A stretch of 64,000 bases of DNA from positions 1,474,280-1,538,279 of the forward strand of contig JACEVL010000006.1 of assembly GCA_020284085.1 (NCBI GenBank). The letters run 5' to 3'. Below, piece after piece: positions 21,236-33,271 of the stretch. Under the pieces are notes generated by a model, which had not been told where the DNA came from, ran no database searches, and saw only the letters and a list, made by a program, of their open reading frames with translations. The first letter of the stretch is position 1. Every line of letters begins with the position of its first letter. Made by a program: the position numbers and the translations under genes. This DNA is from Aporrectodea caliginosa (lineage: Eukaryota > Annelida > Clitellata > Crassiclitellata > Lumbricidae).

Positions 21236-22645
21236 AAGTGGGGTGATTTTTTTAGGCAGCACCATAATGACTGTGAAGGGCCAGACACAGGCGCAACGGG
21301 GCTTGCGTCTGAGCGCTGGCCCTTTGAGTTTCTACTTGAGACTGCCATTCACTCCCAAGTACAGACTCGAAATCCTGGTTCGTACTTACCCACATAACTC
21401 TTGTCAGGTTGTTGCTCTATGTCATGAGCCTCGGGATAAATGGCATCTAAACGCAACAAAAACAACACTTGATGTAACCTTCTTGTCCCCCAAAAATTGC
21501 TCAGACTTTATAGATAACAATTTAAAGCATAAACCAGGAAGGAAAAGAAAAGCAAAGAAAATTGGCGCAATAAGCAACTCGAAACCCATTTACTTTCAAG
21601 CGACTGTTTGCAGAAGGCTTAAATGACCAAAACTCCAGCTGAAATAAACCCTAAAGACACAACGAGTTGGAAACAAACACCAACTGCTTAACACATACAC
21701 ATGGAAAAACATCCTGTATAACCTTGGTGAATGCATTATTGGCAACTGATATTAGCATAATTCTCTATTGTCTGGGCTGGGTCTTAGATAGAACATAAAA
21801 GTTGGCAAAATCTTTTATCCAAAACTCCTTATTTTAGATCAATTCAACTGTAAAAATTATTATTTACACAAAATAACATTCGGTGGCAGTCTAACTCATC
21901 CATCCAAACACATAAAAAAATAAGGACCTACCTACTATACATACATACATACATACAAATACATACATAGAATTCACTGCCTCCACCTTGATACAACTCC
22001 TCTTTTCTCCTACCCCATTGTGCAAACTCAAATTTACTCAGATTTTCCCAGTTTATATGACTGTCTTCTAATTAATTAAAGGGATTGGGAAAGCCAGGGT
22101 AGCATAAACTACCTGCCAAAACCCCCTGGGAATTTTGTGGAGTGAACTGGGTGACCCTGCAAAAGTACCCTAGGTAAACCCTAAGCAGCAGATGCCTCCC
22201 ATTTCCCAACAGACATGGGTCCTGCTTCCCTCAGTAATTAGACTTAACTCAGACTGTCATGTAATGTAATGACATTTGACATTGATTTGTGCCTCTCAAC
22301 AGACTCTTCCAGGTATTAGGTCTGGCAGATTGAAAAGGAGCAACATAATGCAAGAATTACTAGAACAGACATAGATTAAAAATACATGTACCACAAAATG
22401 TCAATCAGTTAAACTTGCTCCCACAATCAGAAAAAGATAATCTCTATGTCTAAACAATTTATCCAAAATCATCAGTAATTGTAATTGTAAACTGACATTT
22501 ATAAAGCACCACTTCAAGAATAAAACTCATCAGCGGCACTCTCGACCTTCAAACAGTGAAATCACTGCCAGTAATGTTTATAGCGGCAACGTTTTAGTCT
22601 TCAAAAGCCCCTAAAACCCACATATATATCAACATATCTGAGAGC
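21236..22645. other. Intron without a supported gene
   Basis: A 147-codon plus-strand ORF (21183-21626) begins inside the microsatellite and has a basic K/R-rich end, but no domain or splice sites I could support. The rest is AT-rich, with another acatac run at 21940-21965. Confidence 0.4.
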
Positions 22646-22848
22646 AACAAACCTATTTTTTAATAGGGACAATTAAGGATAGCATTTTTTAATAACATTT
22701 CTTAAAAATAACCAGACAAAGAAAACACTAATATGGTCAAATTTGGGGATGTGAAAACAATCTTTATAAGTTCCCAGAACTAGCAGTTTAATTATATTGT
22801 ATACTGTACGCTAAAATGCGGTTCACAATTAGCGTCGCAGAAAACCAT

Positions 22849-22901
<53 letters not shown>

Positions 22902-22902
22902 A

Positions 22903-22964
<62 letters not shown>

Positions 22965-23017
22965 ATATCTAATATCTAAATGCTATCCTTGTCCCTATTA
23001 AAAAATAGGTTTGTTCA
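22646..23017. mobile_element. Inverted-repeat element bracketing a (TATC)n array
   Basis: About 40-bp arms (aacaaacctattttttaata... at 22646-22687 and its inverse at 22978-23016) flank an AT-rich core and the (TATC)n tract. This looks like a MITE whose right part gained a microsatellite. Confidence 0.55.
22851..22966. repeat. (TCTA)n microsatellite
   Basis: About 29 near-perfect units with one interruption at about 22900. Confidence 0.97.
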
Positions 23018-23023
23018 TTATCG

Positions 23024-23264
23024 ATCCATCCATCCATCCATCCATCCATCCATCCATCCATCCATCCATCCATCCATCCATCCATCCATCCATCCATCCA
23101 TCCATCCATCCATCCATCCATCCATCCATCCATCCATCCATCCATCCATCCATCCATCCATCCATCCATCCATCCATCCATCCATCCATCCATCCATCCA
23201 TCCATCCATCCATCCATCCATCCATCCATCCATCCATCCATCCATCCATCCATCCATCCATCTA
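23024..23264. repeat. (ATCC)n microsatellite
   Basis: About 60 perfect units. The long M-D-G-W and I-H-P-S open frames are by-products of the repeat. Confidence 0.98.
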
Positions 23265-23905
23265 TCTATCTTATTCATACATGCATATAAAAATATTGGA
23301 TATATAATTAGCCTATAGGTCATATTTGTGTATAAAAATGAACACTGTATACACATATATGTATGAATGAATGAATATATGTGTATATATAATTATATGT
23401 ATAGCCAGCCTTATGTATGTAATAAGGAGCACAGGAAGTAAAGTAAGAGTCAGGTCCTAATAGAAGTGCAATCAACCAATCACCAAGTCCAACCAATGAC
23501 AGCAAAGAAGGAAGGAAGGAAGGAAGAAAGGAAGGAAGGAAGGCTGGAGGAACTTGACCCTTCATTAGGCTCCATTACCCTCCCCTCTCCTAATCATTGC
23601 CAGAGTTTGGCACCACTACACAGCCCTAAATGTCTCAGCACAAATCCAGTCAACCAGATCAATGTCCATTCCAGTACTATTCCACTCTTCTTCCGTATCT
23701 GTTCCTGTCCACCACATTTCCTTTAAGTATTAAAATGAATCTGACATTCACAACATATATTTCCACTAGAAGTCTCTTAGAAATAATGTCTGCACATCAA
23801 TCTCTTATTATTATTATTATTAGTAGTAGTAGTAGTAGAAGCAGTAGCTGTTGTTGTTGTGGAGGTGGTGGTAATGGCGGCGGCAGTAGCAGTAGTACAT
23901 GTATT

Positions 23906-24417
23906 CATCAATTCACCACAATACTCTTTTACAGTCAGGGCCTGTTATCTGTTGACAGGCTTTACTGTGTCTATAGTTTAAAGCATTATTCAGGTGACTA
24001 TGCTATTCACTGTTAAACTGTTTTTACAGTTTTACTCTAGGTTGAAGGTAGGAATGATCCCTAGGAAAGAATAATAACAATTAGTATTATCATTATTATT
24101 ATTATCATCATCATTACTGTCATTAAATATTATTATCATTATAATTATCATCATTGCTGTCATTATCATTGTCATTATCATTTATTATATGCCAATTGCA
24201 ATACAATTTATGTCTGGCTGCAGGCCATGGTGAGTAGGGGAGTTTATGGAAGTTCTACACATTCAGGACACTTCAGTGTGTGCTGTCCCAGACATTACAT
24301 TTCGTTTAACAGTGAATAGCATAGTCATCTGAATAATGCTTTAAACTATAGGCACAGTAAAAGCCTGTCAACAGATAACAGGCCCTGACTGTAAAAGAGT
24401 ATTGTGGTGAATTGATG
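23906..24417. mobile_element. MITE-like element with ~111-bp inverted repeats
   Basis: 23906-24016 and 24306-24417 are inverted copies (catcaattcaccacaatact at the outer ends), about 90% alike. They enclose 290 bp of ATT/ATC-rich sequence. Both arms give matching short peptides on opposite strands, which only reflects the inverted repeat. Confidence 0.75.
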
Positions 24418-24514
24418 CCTATTGAATAGTTAAAAATATTATTACATGTTACAATGACCTTTACAGAACAATGATAACGTAATGTTAGCATGAAACAAAG
24501 AATAGGCAACCACA

Positions 24515-24840
24515 AAGACACACAGACAAGTAGGCAGGTACACAGACAGACACACAGAAATACAGACAGGCAGTCAGACATGCAGATAGACAGACAGAAA
24601 GACACATCTAGGCAACCAGATAGACAGATAGACAAGCACGCAGGCAGGCAGACATACACACAAGAAGACATGCAGACAGACAGAAGACAGACAGACAGAG
24701 AGACACATCTAGGCAACCAGATAGACAGACAGACAGAGAGACACATCTAGGCAACCAGATAGACAGACAGCCATGCAGATAGACAGAGGCATACACAAAG
24801 AAAGACAGACAGACACACAGACAGACAGGCAGGCAGAGAG
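24515..24840. repeat. (ACAG)n array with a higher-order unit
   Basis: Degenerate acag/ataga repeats include a longer unit, gacacatctaggcaaccaga, present three times at about 24600, 24700 and 24740. That shows segmental duplication within the microsatellite. Confidence 0.85.
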
Positions 24841-25317
24841 ACGCATCTAGACTACTGCATTAGTAATTATATTTATCCTTTCTCCTTGGATTCAGCCATT
24901 GTAAATATCCCTCCCAGACAAGCCACAGTCTGTTAAATGACATTACGTTTCATAGCACCATGTTACCGTACATAAGATAATCTATAGCAGTCTTTAAAAC
25001 CCTGGCCATTGGCTGGTGGTCAGGTCATCTGGAGATTTCATTCATCATCACCTGAGTGCAGTTCTGCTGCTGTATCACTGGCATTTACTCACCTGTCCGC
25101 CTGCTTCAGGTATATCCAATCAAACAGGTTGAATAGGTACTATCGATTTTTCCCGTCGGCCGACGTTAGATTCTGTTTGGCAGCTGCTGCAGACTCTCCA
25201 GAAATGTTGCACACCAGTTTCATGCATCCCTCAATTCATCCAGGCATGCATGCATATCCATTCATCTATCCAATCATGACACATTCTAGCCTGCTTATTC
25301 ACTTTTGCATTTGTACA

Positions 25318-25515
25318 TATCCATCCATCCATCCATCCATCCGTCCGTCCGTCCGTCCGTCCGTCCGTCCGTCCGTCCATCCATCCATCCATCCGCCTAT
25401 CCACTGCTACATTTTGCTGCATAATTGAAAGGATGGTGGATATTCATTCATTCATTCATTCATTCCGAGCATTTATATAGCGCCTCTTCAAGAAGCTACT
25501 CAGAAGCGCACCCGG
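25318..25515 (-). repeat. (CATC)/(CGTC) microsatellite and adjacent retroelement 3' end
   Basis: 25318-25395 is CATC with an inner CGTC block. 25440-25515 is the (AATG)n-tailed retroelement 3' end on the minus strand, with gaagaggcgctatataaat, as at 2561-2650. Confidence 0.8.
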
Positions 25516-25554
25516 CCCAGCCATGACTAAATAAAAAAGATAGATCTCACAATG

Positions 25555-25765
25555 TCCAGATGGATGGATGGATAGTTGAGATATTGATCAATTGATGTTT
25601 GGATAGATGGAAGGTATATCGTTAAGATGCATGGATGTATCAATTGATGGCTGGATGGATAGTTGGATGGACAAAGTGAAAGACCACTTAGTTGATAGAT
25701 GAATAGATGGTTGATGGATGAATGACCGGATGGATGGATGTAATGGATAGATGGATGGTCTGATG
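25555..25765. repeat. Degenerate (GGAT)n tract
   Basis: Many ggatggatag-type units interrupted by other sequence. Confidence 0.8.
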
Positions 25766-26289
25766 AACAGAGAGGGGTCAACATGTACTTAACTGAATGG
25801 AAGTGGATTCATTGATATTCCAAAGCCATTGCTAAATCAACCATGCCACTGAACTGCTTTCCAGTAACTTTCCACCATCATGAATACAATTGAACAGCAC
25901 ACAGCCTCCATTCATATATGATAATCTATCAGCCACGTGGATATCCACATAGGTAATATGTTGGTATAACTACCTCCAATCTTCCCACTTTTCAGTTACC
26001 CAAAAACAGCAAAGTACCCTAATCAGCATACTGTCGTGTCTCATGTAATTCCTGACCATGAGAGAGGCTGAACTAAAGCAAGTCCACAGATAGCCTTACT
26101 CTCAAAGAAGTTTCTGAAGGTCACTGGATCATGTGATACAAGGACATGATAATCAATTAATTAATGATCAGAGGTAAGCACATTGCTGAGCATGAAGACT
26201 GAAGAGTGTGAAGCACTCAATAGGTAATAGTTGCTATTCAAAGCAAATCAAGTCCAAGACTTAACAAATCCAAAGTATTCCATACTACC

Positions 26290-26520
26290 TCATCGCTCTC
26301 AGGCGCTGTACGAGCTCCGAACATGGGCACATGAGTATCAGCTTCCTGCGAAAGATGACTGCAATTTTATTTCACGCGTCCTTTTAAAAAATATCTACTG
26401 AATATCATTCTCTGTTAAGTCACCTTCCCTACTTTCTGTATTACTGTTGTAACAAGCTTCGATATTGTCAACTTAATTTCGAATGTATGAATAAACGAAT
26501 TTGATTGATTGATTGATTGA
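26290..26520 (+). mobile_element. LINE 3' end with (GATT)n tail
   Basis: Sequence with a LINE-like C-terminal remnant (K-K-Y-L-L-N type, broken), then a short 3' region and gattgattgattgattga at 26501-26520. Only the 3' end is present. Confidence 0.45.
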
Positions 26521-28480
26521 AGTTGAATCAAGCAATGGACTTTTGCAAGTGCAATCTTGGCTTCCACAGAAAATCTCATTAATATAATTTATGCTTGTAG
26601 GAATATATAAACTCACAAATGTGTGTATGATTACAGCAAAATACAAAAAAGTATAAAAACTTGTATTTCATGTCAGTTAGTACAAGCCACCATTAGAATA
26701 ACTAACACCAGTGCTTTATACATCTACTATACTAAAGCTGCATTCGATTAGGTGAATGCGATTGTTGGTTATAGATCATTCGCTAATTGACACATATGCC
26801 AACTCACACACAGACAGCCAGTGGGTAAGTTATGATGAAGCACAGCAAACACTAATTGCATTGCACATGGCAGCAGGATCATCATCCGCGGGGGCTGCGT
26901 TTTCTTATTAAATTCCAACGTAAGACACAAGCCCTGCCCAGCCTTATGTTTTGTCTCCATAGATCTTACGGTCCATGTAGTAAACCAACAGGAAGGTGGG
27001 CAAATCCGGGCGCAAATTCCGGTTCCTGATGCTGAACAACGAAAAGAACAATCGTCAACAAACACACGAGTTTCCATTACAAAAGCCCGATATAGTCAAG
27101 CGGGCTGTAAGTGTGATGTACTGGATGCTAAGCTTTGTGTAGTAAACAAATCCAAAGCCATCTGCCCAAGCAGACGCCGGAACGATGGCCATACATCGTC
27201 CCTGATACAACACACATGTCCGCCAGACACAGTTACTCTCTGGATAGCTTTACATGGGGCAGCCAAGCCAAATGCAGGCTTAGCGCTAACAGATGTGTCA
27301 GGAACGAGAACGATTTGATAGATTCTTCGGTTCCCGCTCAGACAGCTCTATCTTTCCCTCAGTCAACCACGTTTTTAATACTTCCGGGCTGAAAACACTC
27401 GGAAGTCACTCAAGGATATTTCTGGAAGGGCTGGAGTAAACAGCCTGCTCAAAAGATTAAGCGATACAAATGAACGCCACTTACTTATGTAACTGGTATT
27501 AATAACAAATACCATTTAAGGTCATTACAGTTTGTTTATGTTATTTTACACTACTCCTTGATCTTTTCGTCACTTCTCAATTGATCCTTTATGTTTTAAT
27601 CACTGAGTTTGTTATGATCTTTACCAAACCAATGGATCTTTGAAATGCTTCTGAACTTTTAATATTCATTAAGCCTATAATTATGCATGTGTTTCTCAAT
27701 TTCAGTAGATCAAAATCATGAGAATGGACAACACCTGAAACATCACTGAGCAGTGAGCATTTCTGCCACATAACTAACCACTCTGAATCTCATTACATAA
27801 CATCAGATCACACCAAATCATTTTAGACTATGACTTAATATTTGAAATTGGACATCTTAGATTGTAAATTTTGTAATTACAACAATTTACACAGCATCAT
27901 TGGTAGCAAGCTACTTCTCAGATGCAATACACACACTGTCAACTCTCAGCGCAAATGCTCCGAGTTATGTAACAAGTGCATTTTAAACTGTAGGAAACGG
28001 AAAGGTTTTTGGCTTCCTGAATAGGTGCATGAAGACTGTTCCAGCACCTCTGAAAATCTTATATTACCAAGATATATCTTGGTAAAATCAGTGTTTTCAG
28101 GGGGGCAAAAAAATAATTTGAGGAGGCCAAAGCTTGGTCAGCTTGTAAAATTTTGTACTTAACGGTAGTTTACATGTGCAAAACTCAGGTTAAATGGTCT
28201 ATAATGTTTTCTTCTTTCTCTTATTTATGTCTTACTATGTTTGATTTTCTGCTGTCCTAGACTCCTAGTGACAAATAAAGATGCATTATTTCATCAACTG
28301 CACTGACATACACATAAATAGTTGTTTTTCAATTAAATTCGGAGGCATTTGCCCTCTGCCCACCAACTGACGTTCCTGCTTGGTATTAGGTAATTGACAC
28401 TATAGAAGTTACCCTGGCCATTGACCTAACAAACTCGATCCTGCCACTCAATGTAGCCGAGTGATGCCAACCACATTGTC
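26521..28480. other. Intron; complex GC-richer island at about 26860-27400, otherwise AT-rich
   Basis: The 26860-27400 part is complex sequence with gatcatcatccgcgggggc and several CpGs. Its small ORFs on both strands have no domains. Like the block at 18600 it may be regulatory. The remainder is AT-rich and unremarkable, ending in a dispersed repeat (28384-28440) shared with 20123-20175. Confidence 0.35.
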
Positions 28481-28830
28481 ACCACCTACCACCAGCGGAC
28501 GGATATGAACACAGGGAATGGTTCAGATGGATGAAAACAGTGGAGTGGAACCATTATTAACAGTCTCCATCTGTTCTCTGTTCCATTAACGCTTCTGCAG
28601 TCCACCATTTAAAAGGTTATCAATGGCAGGACAAAGTGCTCCTTAAATCCGGTCCCAGTGATTAGAGTGATGAAGCTGTCTGCCTGTCAGAATAAAGGTA
28701 GATGCTGAGAGACCAGGTGTGGAGCCCAGACCATAAGAGATGCTTTGCAGGTAATTAAAATGGAAAATCCTAATCAGGGCTCGTCAGGACTAATCAATAT
28801 TTCCAGTCTTAAGTCTGTTAAGAAAACAAC
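28481..28830. promoter_or_regulatory. Candidate intronic regulatory block
   Basis: Complex non-repetitive sequence with clustered homeodomain-type sites (gtaattaaaatggaaaatcc, gactaatcaat) and no coding frame. The call is made on composition and location in the receptor intron only. Confidence 0.25.
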
Positions 28831-28979
28831 CTGGCCATGCCGCTATTATGGGAAACATTCTTAGAATGTGAAGAGAGAAGTACATTCAGAGACAGGGAGG
28901 CAAGCACACTGACAAAGCCAAGCAAACTGACAAAGGCAGTGACAGACAAACAGACTGCAGCAAAACAGGCAGAAAGACA

Positions 28980-29280
28980 AATACACACACACACTCAGGC
29001 AGAAAGAAAGAAAGAAAGAAAGACAGACAGAAAGAAAGACAGACAGACAGACAGAAAAAACAAAGAGAATCGCGAAGACAGTCATTCACAGACAAATAAG
29101 CAAACATATAGACACACATAAAACAGACACTTCAACAGAGGAACAGACAGATCCCAAATAAGCTATAAAAGCATACTACTACTTCCCTCTACTTGACTCT
29201 ACTACTGCTCCTCCTCCTCCTTCCTCCGCCTCCTCCTCCTCCACCTCCTCCTACAAGTGTTCCCAATGATTCGAAGATCT
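28980..29280. repeat. Purine-rich (AAAG)/(ACAG) and CT-rich microsatellites
   Basis: 28995-29060 is aaag/acag repeats and 29195-29250 is cctcct repeats. The cysteine/serine-rich ORFs on the minus strand are artefacts. Confidence 0.85.
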
Positions 29281-29790
29281 TAAGCATAAACATTTTCCAA
29301 ATGAACACAAGAAGCAGAGGAAAGACTTAGTAATAAAGGGCAAAGTTCACGGCGCTCACAAAGCCCCACGCCGCTAAAGTGGGGAGCTGCAATCCTTTGC
29401 AACAAGTGGTCTAATTCCATCCAGATGAACAAGTTGCAGCGGCTAAAGTGTCCCTCTAAAATCAAGTGGGATTCTCCGCCCACTCCCCCCCCCCCCCGCC
29501 AGAGCATTGGTATGCTGTCACCCTGCATCCTCCCTCTCAATTCCAGCAGGTGCCAGTCTCTATATCTCCCCTCCCTGTTTCTATACCGTGTAGGCGATGA
29601 CAGGTGTGAGTAGGCAGCATAAACACAAAGCATCTCTGCTTTCTCTTCCGCAGCCGCCAAGAACTCTACGTTTGCAAAGAAAATAAAACCCTGTTGGGCG
29701 TAGTGTTTAGTAGCATCAGACACTACTAGAGTGGCCACTGACTGAAACTGTCTGACGACAAGCCAAACAGTCACTTCAGCAGATAGCCAC
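29280..29790. other. Complex unannotated stretch with a 174-codon minus ORF
   Basis: The minus ORF (29280-29804) has poly-Gly from a poly-C run at 29485 and no domain. The sequence from 29340 to 29460 is fairly complex (gccccacgccgctaaagtgg). I cannot support an exon. Confidence 0.3.
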
Positions 29791-29794
29791 ACTT

Positions 29795-29965
29795 TTGCCT
29801 TCATTGGCCCTGCACTATGGAACCAGCTTCCTCCTTTGACACGTTCCTGTTTATTAATGGTGGGCCAAATGCCTCTTTTCGGCAGACCTCTTGTCTTTCA
29901 CACTGGGAGCGCCTCTGATTGGTGTGCACTTCGACAGGCGCTGATACAATACAATACCTGTCTGA
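29795..29965 (+). mobile_element. L2/CR1-like LINE 3' end
   Basis: It opens with G-P-A-L-W-N-Q-L-P-P, the conserved C-terminal motif of CR1/L2-type LINE proteins. Then come a broken end, an actgggagcgcc block and a (ATACA)n tail matching 14440-14516. Confidence 0.65.
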
Positions 29966-30164
29966 GTACTGTCAATGGCCACATTACTATCTAAACATTT
30001 TATACTCAGGGTGCTTTATGGTGCCTTATTCTGAAGAAACATTGTCTTTTGCAGTTGGCCCTAATCTCTTATACATTCCTCAATCTCTTGAATTTAAATA
30101 ATTACTTTCCCATTCTATTGCTAACTGCAGCTATTTTTTGTACCTTGTCGCCAACGAGTTTGTG

Positions 30165-30260
30165 CAATAAATGAATAGTAGTACCGGTAATAGTAATAGT
30201 AATAATAGTAATAATAGTCGTAATAATAGTAAAAGTAATAGTAGTAGCAGTAGCATTAGT
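30165..30260. repeat. AAT/AGT trinucleotide tract
   Basis: Degenerate taatagtaat repeats. Confidence 0.85.
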
Positions 30261-31334
30261 AGAATGACTGTAAATGTAATTTGTAATCACAAATTTATAT
30301 AGTACAACTTAAAGATGCACTTCTGACCACAGAACACAAAACAACGATGATAAAGGCTTTCCAGTTTTCAAGTGCTTACAGAAAGATGCAAAGAAATACC
30401 TCTGAGCCCATATGGCAGATTGCAAGGTAGATTAACGGCACCATAGCCTAACTGGAAATCATTGGAAGGGGAGTTTACTGGTTTAAATAATATTCCACGT
30501 ACTTTACATTACCCCAAGCTTCCTTCACATCAAATGTCCCAATATACTGTTTGAAAGCCCTATAAAAAATATCTTTAAACCTATTTATGACATTCCACTG
30601 TTAAATAACTGAAATACACTTTTAATACACATTTAAATACACTTTGAATTACACTTTGAAATACACTTTTAACTCCGCCGCTGCTCGTAATCTGGCAGTG
30701 CCAGTCCCAAGCCTGAATTAAGGATGAGAGTGACGCTAATGATCCTTGTTATCAAGCAGTTTCGTTAAACTGGAACTACTACTACTAATAACTAAAATTT
30801 CTTTGCATTTATCAGCAGTTTTCAGAGATACTTGAAAGGCACTGTTGAAATATTAATATATAATTATATACGTTAAACTTCTGGAACCGTCATGTGATAT
30901 ATGGACACTGATGGCACTGTCGAACTGTGCCTAACGTCAGAGGCCACCACCACCCATGATACAAGTGCCACCTTCAATCCAACACATACAATATGTACAG
31001 TGACCTTTTCTTCGGCCCTAATGTCTTATTAGTGGTCTTAAAATTATCACTGTTACGGAAAACACTGGCTAATCCTGTGCAATTTTTAAAACAATTTACA
31101 CCTCTTCACATTCGAGAGATGCTGGTATCTGCTATGAGCAGGCATTACTTTTCTCCGAGTTATCAGCCTAAACACTAATAAATAATAAAGATGCATCTGT
31201 TTCATGGTACTCTTAACCTTTAACCCCAGATATCCAGCCTCCTTTCGGAGACAAAAACTAAAAACAGATGATACCTACAAACGATGACATCAATTCTCAC
31301 CACTCCCTTATCACATAATTAAAACAAAGAAGTA
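30261..31334. other. Intron; dispersed repeat at 30672-30765
   Basis: 30672-30765 (ctcgtaatctggcagtgcca) matches 56863-56945 at about 85% by eye, so it is part of an interspersed element. Elsewhere AT-rich sequence without a gene. Confidence 0.5.
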
Positions 31335-31610
31335 GAAGATGAAGAGCAGTCCCTTAGGCCAGCAACCCCCCCCCCACCCCCAGAAACAGCCATGGGTATG
31401 AAGAGTTAGGGTCTTCATTTTTCCTCACCTCAGCATGGGAGGGCAGGCGGCCAGTCCTCTCCCTCACCCCTGATCATCTCACTAACAGTGTACTCATTAT
31501 ATCGGAGTTGGCTAGGGTCTACAGAACTCAAACAGAGCAGAACTCTCCAAGCAAAGTTCTGCTCTAGTGGGATTTGAACCCTGGCCTCTCAATTGACAGT
31601 CTACTTTATA
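31335..31610 (-). mobile_element. tRNA-headed SINE, copy B
   Basis: Minus strand. The head has B-box-like GGGTTCAAATCCCAC near 31570. The body passes through a ggactggccgcc block and ends in GGGACTGCTCTTC at about 31345. It is longer than copy A by a C-run at 31370. Confidence 0.7.
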
Positions 31611-31925
31611 GAATCAAAATCTCATGTGTCATAATGATGTGTTATATTTGTTTGAGGTCAAATAAGGTCAACAGTCCTGGCAGCCAAAACACATCCTTAA
31701 ACACTGGATACTGTCTATGTTTAACATCCCAATCATTCAAGCCACGTTCTATAAATTAAGAAGATAACAGAATGTTCAAACTCTAAAACATTTCTGCGTC
31801 TTATAGATATCAAATTGACCATGTGACATTATATAATCGTGGGCTCAGACACGTATGTAAGACTTATTAAGTGGTCATGCTGTGATGACATGTGGGTATA
31901 ACAGGGACAATTACTTCCAAGGGGT

Positions 31926-32211
31926 GCACCAGAGATTAGTGGTTAGCGTGCTGGAATCTCAACTGAGAGGTCAATGGTTCAAACCGCACCAGCGCAGACA
32001 TTTTATTCGAAATTTCTGTGCCAACTGCATCCGCTACCCAGCTGAGCTATAATGAGCACACTGACCATACACTGTTGAAAAGAAGATACGATGGCACGAG
32101 ACAGAACTGACCACCTGTCCTTGTATGCTGAGGTTAAGAAAATGAAGTCGCCAACAAATCACACAATGGCTGCCTCTCAGGATATCGTAAGGGACTGCTC
32201 TTTCTTCTTCT
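31926..32211 (+). mobile_element. tRNA-headed SINE, copy D, full length on plus strand
   Basis: Head: A-box-like TAGTGGTTAGCG and B-box-like GGTTCAAACC. The body has aagaaaatgaag and ggctgcctctc blocks. It ends in gggactgctctttcttcttc, a (TTC)n tail. It is the most complete copy, about 285 bp, and lies just downstream (on the gene's strand) of the 32467 exon. Confidence 0.75.
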
Positions 32212-32466
32212 TCGTGGCCTGTAGCTAACGGGCAGCAACACAGGATTTTGCAAATATCAGAGGAAAGGGATGGAAAAAAGAACAAAGGGATGAAGGATCT
32301 TTCCAGAAGGGACAGTCGGTCAAACCGGTGCACAGATGTTCTGCACTGGAGATTCGTTGTCTTTATCAATTGGAAATAACAACAATGCAATGCAGGCAGT
32401 CAAGCTATTCGGTATATGGTAAAAATACATTAAAATTTAAATTAACAAATTAAAAAAAAGACTTGC

Positions 32467-32591
32467 CAGTGACAGTGATGGAGAAGTTCATCCAAGCAAC
32501 ACCACGAGCGTTTCGTACAAGGCAGGAATAGCGACCAGAATCATTCTTGAAGATTGGTTCAATCTTCATTGAGTAGCGACTGATTTGAAAC
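32467..32591 (-). CDS. FGFR: FGFR-like receptor exon: second half of Ig domain 1
   Basis: A 125-nt minus-strand exon. The acceptor is AAACAG|GTTTC, and its first base completes an Arg codon begun by the exon at 34942-35098. It encodes 41 residues with N-D-S-G-R-Y-S-C-L-V-R-N-A-R-G, the D-x-G-x-Y-x-C signature of Ig domains, and ends in F-S-I-T-V-T. The best donor is ACTG|GCAAGT, a GC-AG type site whose flanks match the GC-donor consensus. It gives a phase 1 exit, as at the end of the Ig2 exon. A GT donor three bases further on would give phase 2 and fits poorly. The pairing with the upstream exon is exact in phase, so together they make a complete Ig domain. Confidence 0.8.
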
Positions 32592-32671
32592 CTGTTTGAA
32601 ATTTTACATAAATTAAGTAATTTCAATGTAACATTACACATTAACATCTAATTTAATATAACATGATACAC

Positions 32672-32885
32672 TGGGGTGCTGGATAGTGCAGTGGACAGTG
32701 TGCTGGACTGTCAATCAAGAGGTCATGGGTTCAAGTCCCTGCTAGGGCAGAAATATGGTTGAACATTTCTGCTCCACCTGCACCCCATGCCAACTGTTCT
32801 GTCATAGATAATAGTGTGAGCACTTCTGAGCTTTGGAAGGAGGGCAGAATCAATACACAGTAATATTGTAATTGTATTGTAATGA
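32672..32885 (+). mobile_element. Second tRNA-headed SINE type
   Basis: The head (gtgcagtggacagtgtgctg and GGGTTCAAGTCCC) resembles the other SINEs. The body differs (ccatgccaactgttctgtc) and the tail is attgtattgtaatg. It is in the intron just upstream (on the gene's strand) of the 32467-32591 exon. Confidence 0.65.
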
Positions 32886-33115
32886 TTCAATCTACACATA
32901 CCACAACCCTAAATCAGGTTGTAAAAACATGATCAATATTTCACAGTATTCACCAGTATCTTCAATTAGAAAAATAATGCTAATTAACTTAAACATTTCT
33001 CAGGTAAAAAAGGTGAGAAACACAATTGCCACAACAGGAAAAATGATATGCTACAAATCAAACCTCCGTATCATCTGGCATTGGCATTGTGTCTTCCACT
33101 GATACAAGTATAACT

Positions 33116-33271
33116 CATAGGCGTAGCTACATTGAGGCACGAGGAGGCAGTTGCCTCCTCTTGCATTTTTGTATACTGGAATTTCCATTGGCTAATGACC
33201 CCAATGACGAGGATTTTGCCAAAGGTCTGTGCAGTTGCCTCCTCTTGAATTTAAGTCTCGCTACGTGCCTG
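33116..33271. mobile_element. hAT-type MITE with perfect 8-bp target duplication
   Basis: GTATAACT occurs at 33108-33115 and 33272-33279. The ends CATAGGCGTAGC and (inverted) CAGGCACGTAGC are imperfect inverted repeats, and an inner gaggaggcagttgcctcctc block is repeated inverted. 156 bp long, non-coding. Confidence 0.9.

Noticed and set aside
22969..23356. Long M-D-G-W and I-H-P-S repeat proteins
   Set aside because: They arise from the (ATCC)n microsatellite, which is open in several frames because it has no stop codon.
24490..24796. ORFs rich in Thr/Arg/Gln or Cys/Leu/Ser
   Set aside because: They are frames of the (ACAG)n array.
25060..25200. Good donor site (GACAG|GTGAGT) on the minus strand at about 25097, considered as the missing Ig2 exon
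   Set aside because: The sequence before it has no Ig cysteine, G-x-P turn or Trp, and no acceptor in a fitting phase.
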